From positions 93,904,177-93,968,176 of the forward strand of contig CM019827.1 in assembly GCA_009763385.1 (NCBI GenBank): DNA of 64,000 nt, given 5' to 3'. Source of the DNA: Coix lacryma-jobi var. lacryma-jobi. Taxonomy: Eukaryota; Streptophyta; Magnoliopsida; Poales; Poaceae. The position numbers and the translations under genes are program-made. A model generated the notes under the pieces. It saw only the letters and a list, made by a program, of their open reading frames with translations. It was not told the origin of the DNA and did no database searches. Position 1 is the first letter of the stretch. Every line of letters begins with the position of its first letter. Shown here piece after piece: positions 55,126 through 64,000 of this stretch.

Positions 55126-56465
55126 TGTCGAGGGAAAGATAAAGGGGTACCCTCAATCAACGCAAAAAGGGTTAAACCTAGAACACCAATTAATAAAAGG
55201 CAAGCAAAGCAAGCCCAAACCGACAAAAGGGCCAACGCTACCAGGCCCACTACAATCTGCCAGGCCCAGCAGTCCGCTCCACGAAAGCGCCCAAGCAGGC
55301 ACCCCGGCTCCGCCTCGCCCGAGGCCTTCCGCGACAGGTCTCGGACGAACAGTCCCGTCTCCACCTCGCCCGAGCCCCCACCGCGATAGGCCTCGGGCGG
55401 GCGCTCCCATCTCCGCCTCGCCCGAGCCCTCCAAGCCAGGCCTCGGATACGCTCCACGTCACCCCGCCAATCTTCAGCAGGAAGGAAGCCCCGGTTTCCT
55501 CTGACGACCGCACCACCAGTCAAGCCTACGTCATCCCCCTGACGCACGCTGACACCCTCCGACGGGACAGCACGGGGCGTGCAGGGGGCGTGGGAAGACG
55601 AGACAGATGCAATCCATCCACTGACAGATCCCCGGGCCTAAAAAGGCACGCCAGTGGTACTTTTGGCACTATTTGCACTGTGCCTACTCCATCCCGCTGA
55701 CACACCACCAACTCCCAAGACGTGTCGTGGTACGATGGAAGGCTCGATTCCACCTCTAAAGTCAAAGATACTGTACCAAAGGTACGACCGAAACCAGGGG
55801 CGGACCGCCCGACCCCATCTACCGAGCCCTCGGCAAGGAGGCCTCGGAAGACATCTCCACTCTCCGCCTCGCCCGAGGCCTCGCGCCAGGCCTCGGGTGG
55901 GACCCGCCCGACGACCGGATCCACGCCACTACTACCCATCCCGAGACGGCGCCGCAGGACCCGGAGAAGTACAACCACTTCCCGTACAGGCAGATCATGG
56001 GATCGTGTACGACCGCACGTCGCCACGTCACCGCGCCCACGCCCGGGATGGGAGCCACGCCACAAGGACGCTACAGTTCCGACCCCCCACGTCGGCCAGG
56101 ACGGACAGTCGGACAAGACGCAATTCCTACTCTCGCTAAAAACTAGGCACCACCCATTCCACCTCCTGTACTGGTATCATGTAACCCGTGCTCCCCTTGC
56201 ACTATAAAAGGGGGCGCCGGGAGCCTTCTTAGGCAGGATAGAAGCATTCGAGCTTTACACACTCACTCGAACCCACGCACAAAGCTTGTAACTACCCCTG
56301 TACAAGCACTTCGGTGCAGGCAATACAAGAACATCCCCCCGCTGGACGTAGGGCCTTCTTTGCCCGAACCAGGATAAATCCTAGTGTCTGCTTGCATCAC
56401 CATCCAGAGGGAGAGCACGCGATCATTTACTCGTCGGTGCGATACCCCCGGTAGAAACACCGACA
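55126..56465 (+). repeat. Left LTR of the right-hand Gypsy element
   Basis: TGTCGAGGGAAAG ... AACACCGACA with TG...CA ends, followed at once by a primer-binding site. TATA box at 56203-56209 (TATAAAA). CCTCGCCCGAGGCCTCG motifs recur throughout U3, giving spurious open frames on both strands. Confidence 0.85.
56203..56209 (+). promoter_or_regulatory. TATA box in the Gypsy LTR
   Basis: TATAAAA followed by GGGGGCGCC, about 260 bases before the LTR end. It is the likely start of the genomic RNA. Confidence 0.7.
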
Positions 56466-56486
56466 GTTGGCGCGCCAGGTAGGGGT
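56466..56486 (+). other. Primer-binding site of the right-hand Gypsy element
   Basis: After one or two spacer bases the sequence is TTGGCGCGCCAGGTAGGGG, a form frequent in grass Tat elements. The tRNA was not determined. Confidence 0.7.
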
Positions 56487-56524
56487 GTTTCGCGTGTCGA
56501 GAACGAGATCTCACTGTCCTCCGG

Positions 56525-59130
56525 ATGGCTTCTTCCACTCCGTCGTTCTCCGCCGGCACCGTCGTGTGGTTCGGAAGCCTTGAGTTCCTGGCCACCGGCA
56601 ACGGCAGCGAGTTGTCCCTGCTCTCCACGGAGGGCCCCAGCGGAGACCGCGTCTCGCCGCCCCGCACGGGTGGCGTGGCGCGTCGCCCGCACCACCACGC
56701 GTCGCCACCACGCGAGCGACGTCGGCGTCACCGCCGCCGCCCGACGCAGACCGGCCCGCGGCACGCGCCCGCTCCCCCTGGCTGGACAGGCCGCCCCAAG
56801 GGGGACCTGCCCAGCGTGCGGCCGGAGACTTCCAGGGCGCGTTCCCGCCCGCCTAGCGACTGTGCGTTCGTTGAGCGCACGGGCCAGGAGCAGGGCCGAC
56901 GACCCCCGAGCCACGCTTCTCGGACGCCGTCCAACCTCCCCTCGCGTGGGGAACACGGCGCCCGGCGGCGGCGACTCCCGTTCGGCCTCACCAACTCCGC
57001 GGCCGCCTGCACCCGCCACATCAACGAGCGCTTCGGAAGCCAGGCGCCCACGAAACGGGAAGAACGCCCGGGAGCGCTCCTACGCGCCACGGCGAACGTG
57101 GAAATCGTCCACCCGACGCACGTCGGCCGCAACTCCCTCCGAGCCGTCGACCCGCCTCGGCCGGGCACCATCGGGGAGTGGTACCGCAACTTACAGCCCC
57201 AGCACGGGCCGGGGAGGCACAGCGTCATCAGCTCTGACTCCGACGAATACGACTACCACGACCCCGACTTCTGGGACCCCACCAGGGAGTGCTTCCACCT
57301 CGGAATGGAGGTGGCCGGCGCCTCGGAGCAGGGCGACGGCAACGCACCAGTACTCAACCTCAACGCACCCAGCGACGTGGCCGCGGCAGGCGGCTCACGC
57401 GTCCAGCAGGGAGGCGGACGCCAACCCCAGGCCGCACAACCACCACACGGCGACGGCCAGGCTGCACAACTCGCGCAAGTGCGGGAGGCGATTGCCAGAG
57501 CTGAGGAGGACCGGCAGCGGCTGGTGGAGCTCGAGAAGACCCTCGCGCAGGAGCAGCCTCAGCCTCGAGGCGCAGGCGCTCGGGCCCGGGCCCGGGATGT
57601 TCAGCGACGGATCATCGAGGACGAGGCCCGGCGCGGCCTGGGCTCTGCTTCCCTCGAGCCGGGCAAAACGTGGTGGCGGCGGCAATGCTGCTCCGCGACC
57701 TCCCGCGATCTCCAGCCCGACGCCAGACGCATGCTCGGGGAAGTCAAGAACCTCCTCGAGACAGCCGCAGTCCAACAGGCTGAAGCTCAGCCTCGCATCG
57801 ACACGGTGCGGCCTCGGCAAGGCCGGCGAACCCCGATGAGAGTGTCATACCCAACAATCAAGTCCGCGATGAGCGGGAGGTGTCCGTGCACCAACCAGAC
57901 GCCTCTCAGGTCAGGCCAGTCCGCGAGCGATCATCAACACCGACCTCCGCAAACCCAACGACGCCCGTAACAACATCCTTCGGGCTCAGGAAGCCAACGC
58001 CAAGGCAGAGGAAGACGTACTCCTGGCCCGAGGCAACCCACGACGCAAGCATAAAGGAGGAGGAGCGCGGCTACAGCGTCCACCGGGGAGGGCGCTACGA
58101 TAGCGACGAGGACCGGCAGACCCTCGAGCCCCCGGGCCCAAAGGTCTTCAGCCGAGCCATCCGCACCGCGGCGCTCCCCGACCGATTCCGGCCTCCAACG
58201 AACATTGCAAAGTACGACGGAGGGGTCGAGCCGAAGCTTTGGCTTTCCGACTTCCGCCTCGGCTGTCAGCTAGGCGGGGCCAAAGATGATGACCGTGCAA
58301 TCATCCGGCAGCTCCCCCTCTACCTCACGGACACCACGCGCTGATGGCTCGAGGGGCTCCCAGCGTATCAAATCCATGACTGGGATGACCTGGTCAAGAT
58401 TTTCGCTGGGAACTTCAAGGGCACCTGCGCGCGCCCGGGCAACGCCTGGGACTTGCGACGCTGCAGGTAGACGGCGGGCGAGTCCCTGCGCGACTACGCT
58501 CGGTGGTTCTCGAAGCAGTGGCTCGAGCTCTCTCATGTCTCCGACGAAGACGTCATCTCAGCGTTCCTCGCAGGCACGACCTGCCAGGAACTCGTCCACG
58601 AGCTAGGGCGACACCGCCCCAAGACGGTCAAAGATTTGATGAACAGCGTCACCAGCTTCGCCTCGGGCGACGAGGCGGTGGGGCGTTCTTCGGCCACGTC
58701 GTTGACAAGAGCAAGGCGGCCGCCGCACCGGAGGGCCCGGCCAAGGCCAACAACGCCAAAGGCCGCAACAAGAAGAAGAAGGGCAAGGGCAAGGGCGAGA
58801 AGCCGAGGCTCGGCGCCGCCGACGACGACGACGACGAAGTTTTCGTCGGCGCCCGCGACAACAAGAGGCCTCGAGGCCCCCGGACGGAGCCGTCTTCGAC
58901 AAGATGCTCGAGAAGCCCTGCACCTTCCACGCGGGCCCGGTAAACCACAAGCTAAAGGATTGCCAGCTAGTAAAAGGCTTCTACTCCAAGCAAGGCGAGA
59001 AGAAGGAGGACGAGACAAAGGGCAAAGACAATAACCCCGGTGACGGCGGGGACCCCGAGTTCCCCGCCGTTCATGACTGCTTCATGATCTACGGGGCCCA
59101 ACCGTCGGGCTCTCAGCCCGGGACAGGAAG
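56525..59130 (+). pseudogene. Gypsy gag of the right-hand element, several frameshifts and stops
   Basis: Opens MASSTPSFSAGTVVWFG at 56525. The frame is open to 57970, but part of it is probably shifted. The coiled-coil AREEDRQRLVEL-like segment is near 57500. The gag core follows in another frame: RFRPPTNIAKYDGG (58186), TDTTR-stop-WLEGLP (TGA at 58342), DWDDLVKIF, a TAG at 58468 in the GESLRDYARWF region, then ELGRHRPKTVKDLM. Shifts near 58680 and 58890 lead to a Lys-rich tract and a zinc-knuckle-like CTFHAGPVNHKLKDC. Not functional in this copy. Confidence 0.82.
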
Positions 59131-60089
59131 AAGGAGCGCCGGGAAGTCTTCACCCTTCGCCACAACGCCCCTCGACGCCTCGACTGGTCGGACACGCCGA
59201 TTACGTTCAGCCAGGACGATCATCCGCGCCATGTCGTGAACCCGGGAGCATACCCCCTCGTCGTAGATCCAGTCATCAAGAATGTACGGTTCACCAAGGT
59301 GCTGATGGACGGGGGCTCAGGCCTCAACATCATGTACCTTGAGGCATGTTTCATCCTGGGGATCACAGAGGATCAGCTCCGACCTAGCCCTGGGGGCTTT
59401 CATGGGGTTGTGCCAGGGAAGAAGGCATACCCTCTCGGGCGCATTGACCTCCCAGTTTGCTTTGGCACACCGGGCAACTTCCGCCAAGAAATCCTGACCT
59501 TCGATGTGGTCGGGTTCACAGGCGCATACCATGCCATCATTGGGCGACCCGGCTACGCCAAGTTCATGGCTGTGCCGAATTACACTTATCTGATGCTCAA
59601 GATGCCCGGCCCAAAGGGCGTCATCACCATCGGCACCTCGTACGAACATGCGTATCAGTGCGATGTGGACTGCGTCGAGCACGGAGAAGCCTACCTCCAG
59701 AGCGGCTCGCTCAAGACCCTGATGGCGCAAGCTGTTGGCGAGGCCCCAGAAGCAAAGCGCCACGCTGGCACATTCGAGACTGCCAAGCATACGAAGCAGA
59801 TACCGGTGGACCCAGCCTCGGCCGGCGACGACAGGACGCTGACGATCAGCGCCAGCCTCAACCCGAAATAGGAAGCAGTGCTCGTCGACTTCCTCCGTGT
59901 GAACATCGACATGTTCGCGTGGAGCCCCTCAGACATGCCGGGCATTCCGAGGGGGGTCGCCGAGCACGCCTTGGAGATCCGGGCCGGGTCCAAGCCGGTG
60001 AAGCAACGCCTGCGCCGCTTCGACGAGGAGAAGCGCAGGATCATCGGTGAGGAGATACAAAGCTTTTGGCGGCCGGGTTCATCAAGGAG

Positions 60090-60360
60090 GTATTTCACCC
60101 AGAGTGGTTAGCTAATCCTGTACTAGTCAAGAAAAGAATGGAAAAATGCGGATGTGTGTAGATTACACCGGTTTAAATAAAGCATGTCCAAAAGTTCCAT
60201 TTCCTTTGCCTAGAATCGATCAGATTGTTGACTCCACTGCTGGGTGTGAAGTACTTTCGTTCCTTGATGCTTACTCTGGTTACCATCAAATTAGAATGAA
60301 AGAATCCGATGAACTCGCTACATCTTTTATTACGCCTTTTGGCATGTACTGTTACGTTAC
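60090..60360 (+). other. Low-GC patch inside the reverse transcriptase
   Basis: Four consecutive 60-base rows (60121-60360) have about 33, 43, 38 and 40 percent G+C by hand count. Rows at 59881-60000 have 60 and 73 percent, and 60421-60480 has 53 percent. Amino-acid sense is kept across the patch (GLNKACPK to ITPFGMYCY), so codon choice, not the protein, changes. Confidence 0.85.
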
Positions 60361-61794
60361 CATGCCCTTCGGCCTCCGAAACGCTGGGGCTACGTACCAG
60401 CGATGCATGCAACATATCTTTGGCGAGCACATAGGCCAAACCGTAGAGGCCTACGTTGACGACATCGTGGTCAAAACCAAAAGGTCGGGGGCCTCATCAG
60501 TGACCTCGAGACCACGTTCAAGTGCCTCAGGGCCAAGAACGTGAAGCTCAACCCCGAAAAATGCGTCTTTGGCGTGCCCCGAGGCATGTTGCTCGGCTAC
60601 ATCGTCTCCCAGCGTGGGATCGAGGCCAACCTGAAAAAATCTCGGCGGTCATGAGAATGGGCCCGATCCGAGACCTCAAGGGCGTACAGAAGGTGACTGG
60701 CTGCCTCGCACCCTCAGCTGGTTCATCTCGAGGCTGCTGGGGGAGAAGGCGCTACTCTCTACCGCCTGCTGAAAAAGACGGAGCACTTCGCATGGACCGT
60801 CGAAGCCGAGGAGGCTTTAACCAACCTGAAGAGGCTACTGACCTCTGCGCCGATCCTCGTGCCACCGCGACCGGCCCAAGGTAATGACCCACCCGAGCCC
60901 CTCCTTCTCTACATAGCCGCAACCACTCAGGTGGTCAGCGCGGTAGTGGTTGTCGAGAGGCCCGAGGAGGGACACACCTTACCGGTCCAGAGGCCAGTGT
61001 ACTTCATCAGTGAGGTGCTCTCCGAGGCCAAGGTCCGATACCCGCACATCCAGAAGCTGCTCTACGGCATCATCATCACCCGCGCAAGCTCCAGCACTAC
61101 TTCCTCGCGCATCCAGTGACGGTGGTCTCATCCTCCCCCCTCGGCGAGATCATCAACAACCGGGAGGCCACTGGACGCATCGCTAAGTGGTCGGCTGAGC
61201 TGATGGGGGAGGCCATCACGTACGCCCCACGAAAGGCCATCAAGTCGCAAGCGCTGGCGGATTTCGTCGCTGAGTGGACCGACACCCACTCCCACCAGCA
61301 CAGATCCAGGCTGAGCTGTGGACCATGTACTTCGATGGGTCCCTCATGAAGACAGGGGCGGCGCAGGCCTCCTCTTCATCTCACCCCTCGGGGTCCACAT
61401 GCGCTACCTACTACGCCTGCATTTTCCCGCATCTAACAACATAGCGGAATATGAAGCCCTCGTCAACGGGTTGCGCATCGCCATCGAACTCGGGGTCCGA
61501 CGCCTCGACGTTCGAGGGGACTCGCAGCTCGTCGTCAACCAAGTGATGAAGGCTTCAAGCTGCGTCGACCCGAAGATGGAGGCATACTGCGAGGAGGTGC
61601 GCAGGTTGGAGGACAAATTCCACGGCCTCGAGATCAACCATATCGCCCGGAGATACAACGAGGCCGCGGATGAGTTGGCCAAACTAGCATCCACATGTGG
61701 TACCGTCCCCCCGGACGTCTTCTCAAGGGACCTCTTCGAGCCATCCGTCACAATCGGCTTAGAAGCCGGCCCCTCAGCGCCACGACCCGAGTCA

Positions 61795-61960
61795 GACTCG
61801 GGGGCTCGGGCCTCGACAGCGCCCCTCGCCAGACTCGGGGGCTCGGGCCTCGACGGCATCCCTCGAGTCAGACTCGGGGCTCGGGCCTCGACAGCGCCCC
61901 TTGAGCCGGACTCGGGGGCTCGGGCCTCGACACCACCCCTTGAGCGGCGCTCGGGGACTC
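61795..61960. repeat. 37-39 bp tandem repeat within pol
   Basis: GACTCGGGGGCTCGGGCCTC recurs at 61795, 61832, 61871, 61909 and, partly, 61948. It lies between the second RNase H and integrase. Unit length is not always a multiple of three, so copy number alters the frame. Confidence 0.9.
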
Positions 61961-63295
61961 GACCGACGACACCCAAAGCCGAGGAGACGACGCCTTGGTG
62001 CTCGCCGAGGCCATGCAAATCGACGGACCCGCCTCTACTCCGACGCAACCCCTCGACTGGTGGACCCCGTTCCTCGACTACCTGATGCGGGGCGTACTGC
62101 CAGAAGACAAGACTGAGGCTCGACGCATTGCTCGGAGGGCCAAACCTACGTCATCTACGGCAACGAGCGAGAGCTCTATCGATGGAGCCCGTCCGGAATC
62201 CTGCAACGATGCATTCCCCTCGAGGAAGGACGCAAGCTCCTCGAGGACATACACTCGGGGGCTTGCGGCCACCACGCAGCACCAAGGACCTTGGTGGGCA
62301 ATGCTTTCCGCCAAGGCTTTTACTGGCCAACCGCCATTGGGGATGCAAAGCGCTTAGTCCAAGCCTGCCACGGGTGTCAATTCTACGCCAAGCAAACGCA
62401 CCAGCCAGCCCACGCCCTGCAGATGATCCCCATCACTTGGCCCTTCGCTGTCTGGGGCTCGACCTCGTAGGACCCCTCAAAAGGACCAAGGGAGGGTACA
62501 CACACGTGCTCGTGGCCATCGACAAGTTCACCAAGTGGATCGAGGCCAAGCCAGTAGGCGACCCCACCTCCGAGAGGGCGGTTGAGTTCATCACCGACAT
62601 CAAGTATCGGTTCGGGGTGCCTAACGTCATCATCACCGACAACGGCGCCCAGTTCACCGGCAAGAAGTTTACTGGTTTCTGCGACGACAACAACATCCGC
62701 GTGAACTGGGCCTCGGTCGCGTACCCACAGTGCAACGGGCAAGTCGAGCGCGCCAATGGCATGATACTCCATGGGCTGACCCAAGAATATTCAAGACCCT
62801 CAAAAACTTTGGAAAAGGGTGGGGTGTCGAGCTCCCCTCAGTGCTGTGGAGCCTAAGGACGACGCCAAGCCGAGCCACCGGGTTCACCCCGTTCTTGTTG
62901 ACCTACGGTGCCGAGGCTATCTTGCCTACGGACCTCGAGTACGGCTCCCCTCGGCTCCGAGCCTACAACGAGCAAACCAACGACGAGAAGCTCGCCAACG
63001 CCAAGGACCAGCTCGAGGAAGGACGGGACATGGCGCTCATCAACTCCGCACGCTACCAGCAGGCGCTTCGGCGTTACCACGACAAGCACGTGCGCAAGAG
63101 GGACTTGGCCGTGGGGGATCTCATGCTTCGACGCCTCCAAACAACCGAGGCCGCCACAAGCTCACTCCTCCGTGGGAAGGCCCATACACCGTGGCGAGGG
63201 TGCTCAAGCCAAGAACGTACAAGCTCCGCGACGACCAAGGCAGAATCCTGACGAACGCCTGGAACATCTCACAGCTACGTCGCTTTTTCCCCTAA

Positions 63296-64000
63296 AGGCC
63301 TCAGAGCCTTGTACATTTCGTTATTATGTACAAAAATGTCGATCATAAATAAATGCCTCCGTATGTTATGTCTCGTTTTCCTTAGTACGTTAAGGTAGCC
63401 TCGACCCTGCCTTTCTCAGAGTCAAGCCTCCCTCGGGGGCTGACGGGGGGGGGGGGGGACCCCCCAGACTCTCCGGAAAACGAGCCTTTTTCTTTTTTCA
63501 AAAGGGTTCGACCCCGCCTCGGTTTGAAGCCCAAGTAAACTAGCGGTGCCCATAAGTCTGACGATACCTCGAGCCTCTAAGAGTTTAGAAGCGTCCACGT
63601 GAGCGTTCACCTACGCCCCCGGGCTACGGTGCCTTACCTTCACTTCCCCTCAAAGAGCTCGCGACGTATCGAAAAACTTAGGGCTAAGCCAACAAAACAC
63701 GGGCCAACAACAACAGGAAATGGTCAAACATCTTTTGAGAAAAAACAACCCTTCGAACACGCCCTGATCGCATACATAGCAGCTTAATCTAAGTACAAAG
63801 TACATAAGTTTTTGCCTACAATAAGTCACAGCAGAGTGGGTGCAGAGCCTTGGGGCGAACATGGGAGCCCCCCAAGTTCACCTCAAGGGAGGGATTTGGG
63901 CATTCCCTCGGTGCTTCAGAAAACACCGGCAAGACGATCACCCTTGCCGTCTTGTGACAACCCATGGCCTCGAAGTGCCTACCAAGGGGTTGTCACAAGA
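63296..64000 (+). other. 3' untranslated region of the right-hand Gypsy element
   Basis: No gene is seen. It contains a G homopolymer near 63445-63458 and CTCGGGGGCTGACG-type purine/GC blocks. The sequence does not yet match the left LTR start (TGTCGAGGG), so the 3' LTR lies beyond the window. Confidence 0.55.

Larger units (their letters stand above)
59131..63295 (+). pseudogene. Tat-type Gypsy pol (PR-RT-RH-aRH-IN), heavily broken
   Basis: Protease VLMDGGSGLNIMY is at 59302; this lineage has DGG in place of DTG. A TAG at 59869 ends the protease frame. RT runs over about 60000-60560 with DYTGLNKACPK, FLDAYSGYHQI and the catalytic YVDD near 60450. Frame changes occur near 60056, 60137, 60482, 60637 and 60700. 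RNase H is near 60900 (LLLYIAATTQVVSAV). The second RNase H starts at 61325 (MYFDGSL, then SNNIAEYEAL and ARRYNEAADELA). A 37-39 bp tandem repeat (61795-61960) separates it from integrase (HHCC: HSGACGHH, CHGC; DDE: LDLVGPL, DNGAQF, ERAN), ending SQLRRFFP at 63295. Not functional. Confidence 0.88.
55126..64000 (+). mobile_element. Tat-lineage Gypsy LTR retrotransposon, decayed, right end outside the window
   Basis: It has a 1340 bp left LTR, a PBS, gag and a pol with second RNase H and integrase, all broken by numerous shifts and stops. The domain order and the DGGSG-type protease resemble the RIRE2/cinful group of grass Tat elements (family knowledge, not aligned). It is inserted in a probable LTR of an older element. 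The right LTR is not reached by 64000, so the TSD (left candidate ATTAT or TTTAT) cannot be confirmed. Confidence 0.85.

Noticed and set aside
55126..56465. Open frames with SPEA/RPRP text inside the Gypsy LTR
   Set aside because: Caused by repeated CCTCGCCCGAGG blocks; non-coding LTR.

Overview
The window is plant nuclear DNA, almost certainly from a grass (Poaceae). Evidence: split genes with GT-AG introns, a Sirevirus-type Copia element, two Tat-lineage Gypsy elements with a second RNase H domain, Mutator-like, hAT and Stowaway-like DNA transposons, and a GRF zinc-finger ORF of the kind common in grass transposons. No bacterial, organellar, rRNA or tRNA gene was seen. The species cannot be named from sequence alone.

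Host genes are few. At the left edge (1-4304, minus strand) is a predicted 12-exon gene for a protein with two tandem trypsin/HtrA-like domains in which the catalytic positions are replaced. A second protease-like locus lies on the same strand at 48041-48712. Between and around them are: a decayed L1-type LINE (4767-8910); a Copia gag fragment (9540-9845); a Stowaway-like MITE; a 13.2 kb Grande-like Tat Gypsy element (11416-24590, minus-strand orientation); a 13.1 kb Sirevirus-like Copia element with intact gag, pol and a third ORF (24598-37699); and a 4.6 kb Mutator-like element (37817-42449). The Mutator-like element carries a GRF zinc-finger ORF and a second ORF split by a 979 bp hAT element. 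Further right are a 1 kb element with 113 bp terminal inverted repeats (43732-44741), a decayed hAT transposase (49060-50215), a PIF/Harbinger-like MITE (50388-51256), a 604 bp direct duplication (51328-53388), a probable LTR fragment (53390-55125) and the left 8.9 kb of another, heavily decayed Tat-type Gypsy element (55126-64000).

The retroelements are well delimited. The Grande-like element has TSD ATGTA, the Sirevirus GTAAC, the Mutator-like element a 9 bp TSD (8/9 match), the hAT element TGAACAAT and the PIF-like element TTA. The Gypsy and Copia insertions are only 2 bp apart and their target duplications overlap. Both have nearly identical LTRs, so both inserted recently.

The observations most worth a second look are: a spliced gene with its own TATA box running antisense to gag-pol inside the Grande-like element, next to two tandem arrays; an internal promoter-like region in the Sirevirus that reuses the palindromic motif of its LTR; a 270 bp low-GC patch inside the reverse transcriptase of the right-hand Gypsy element; and the paired active-site-less protease-like domains.
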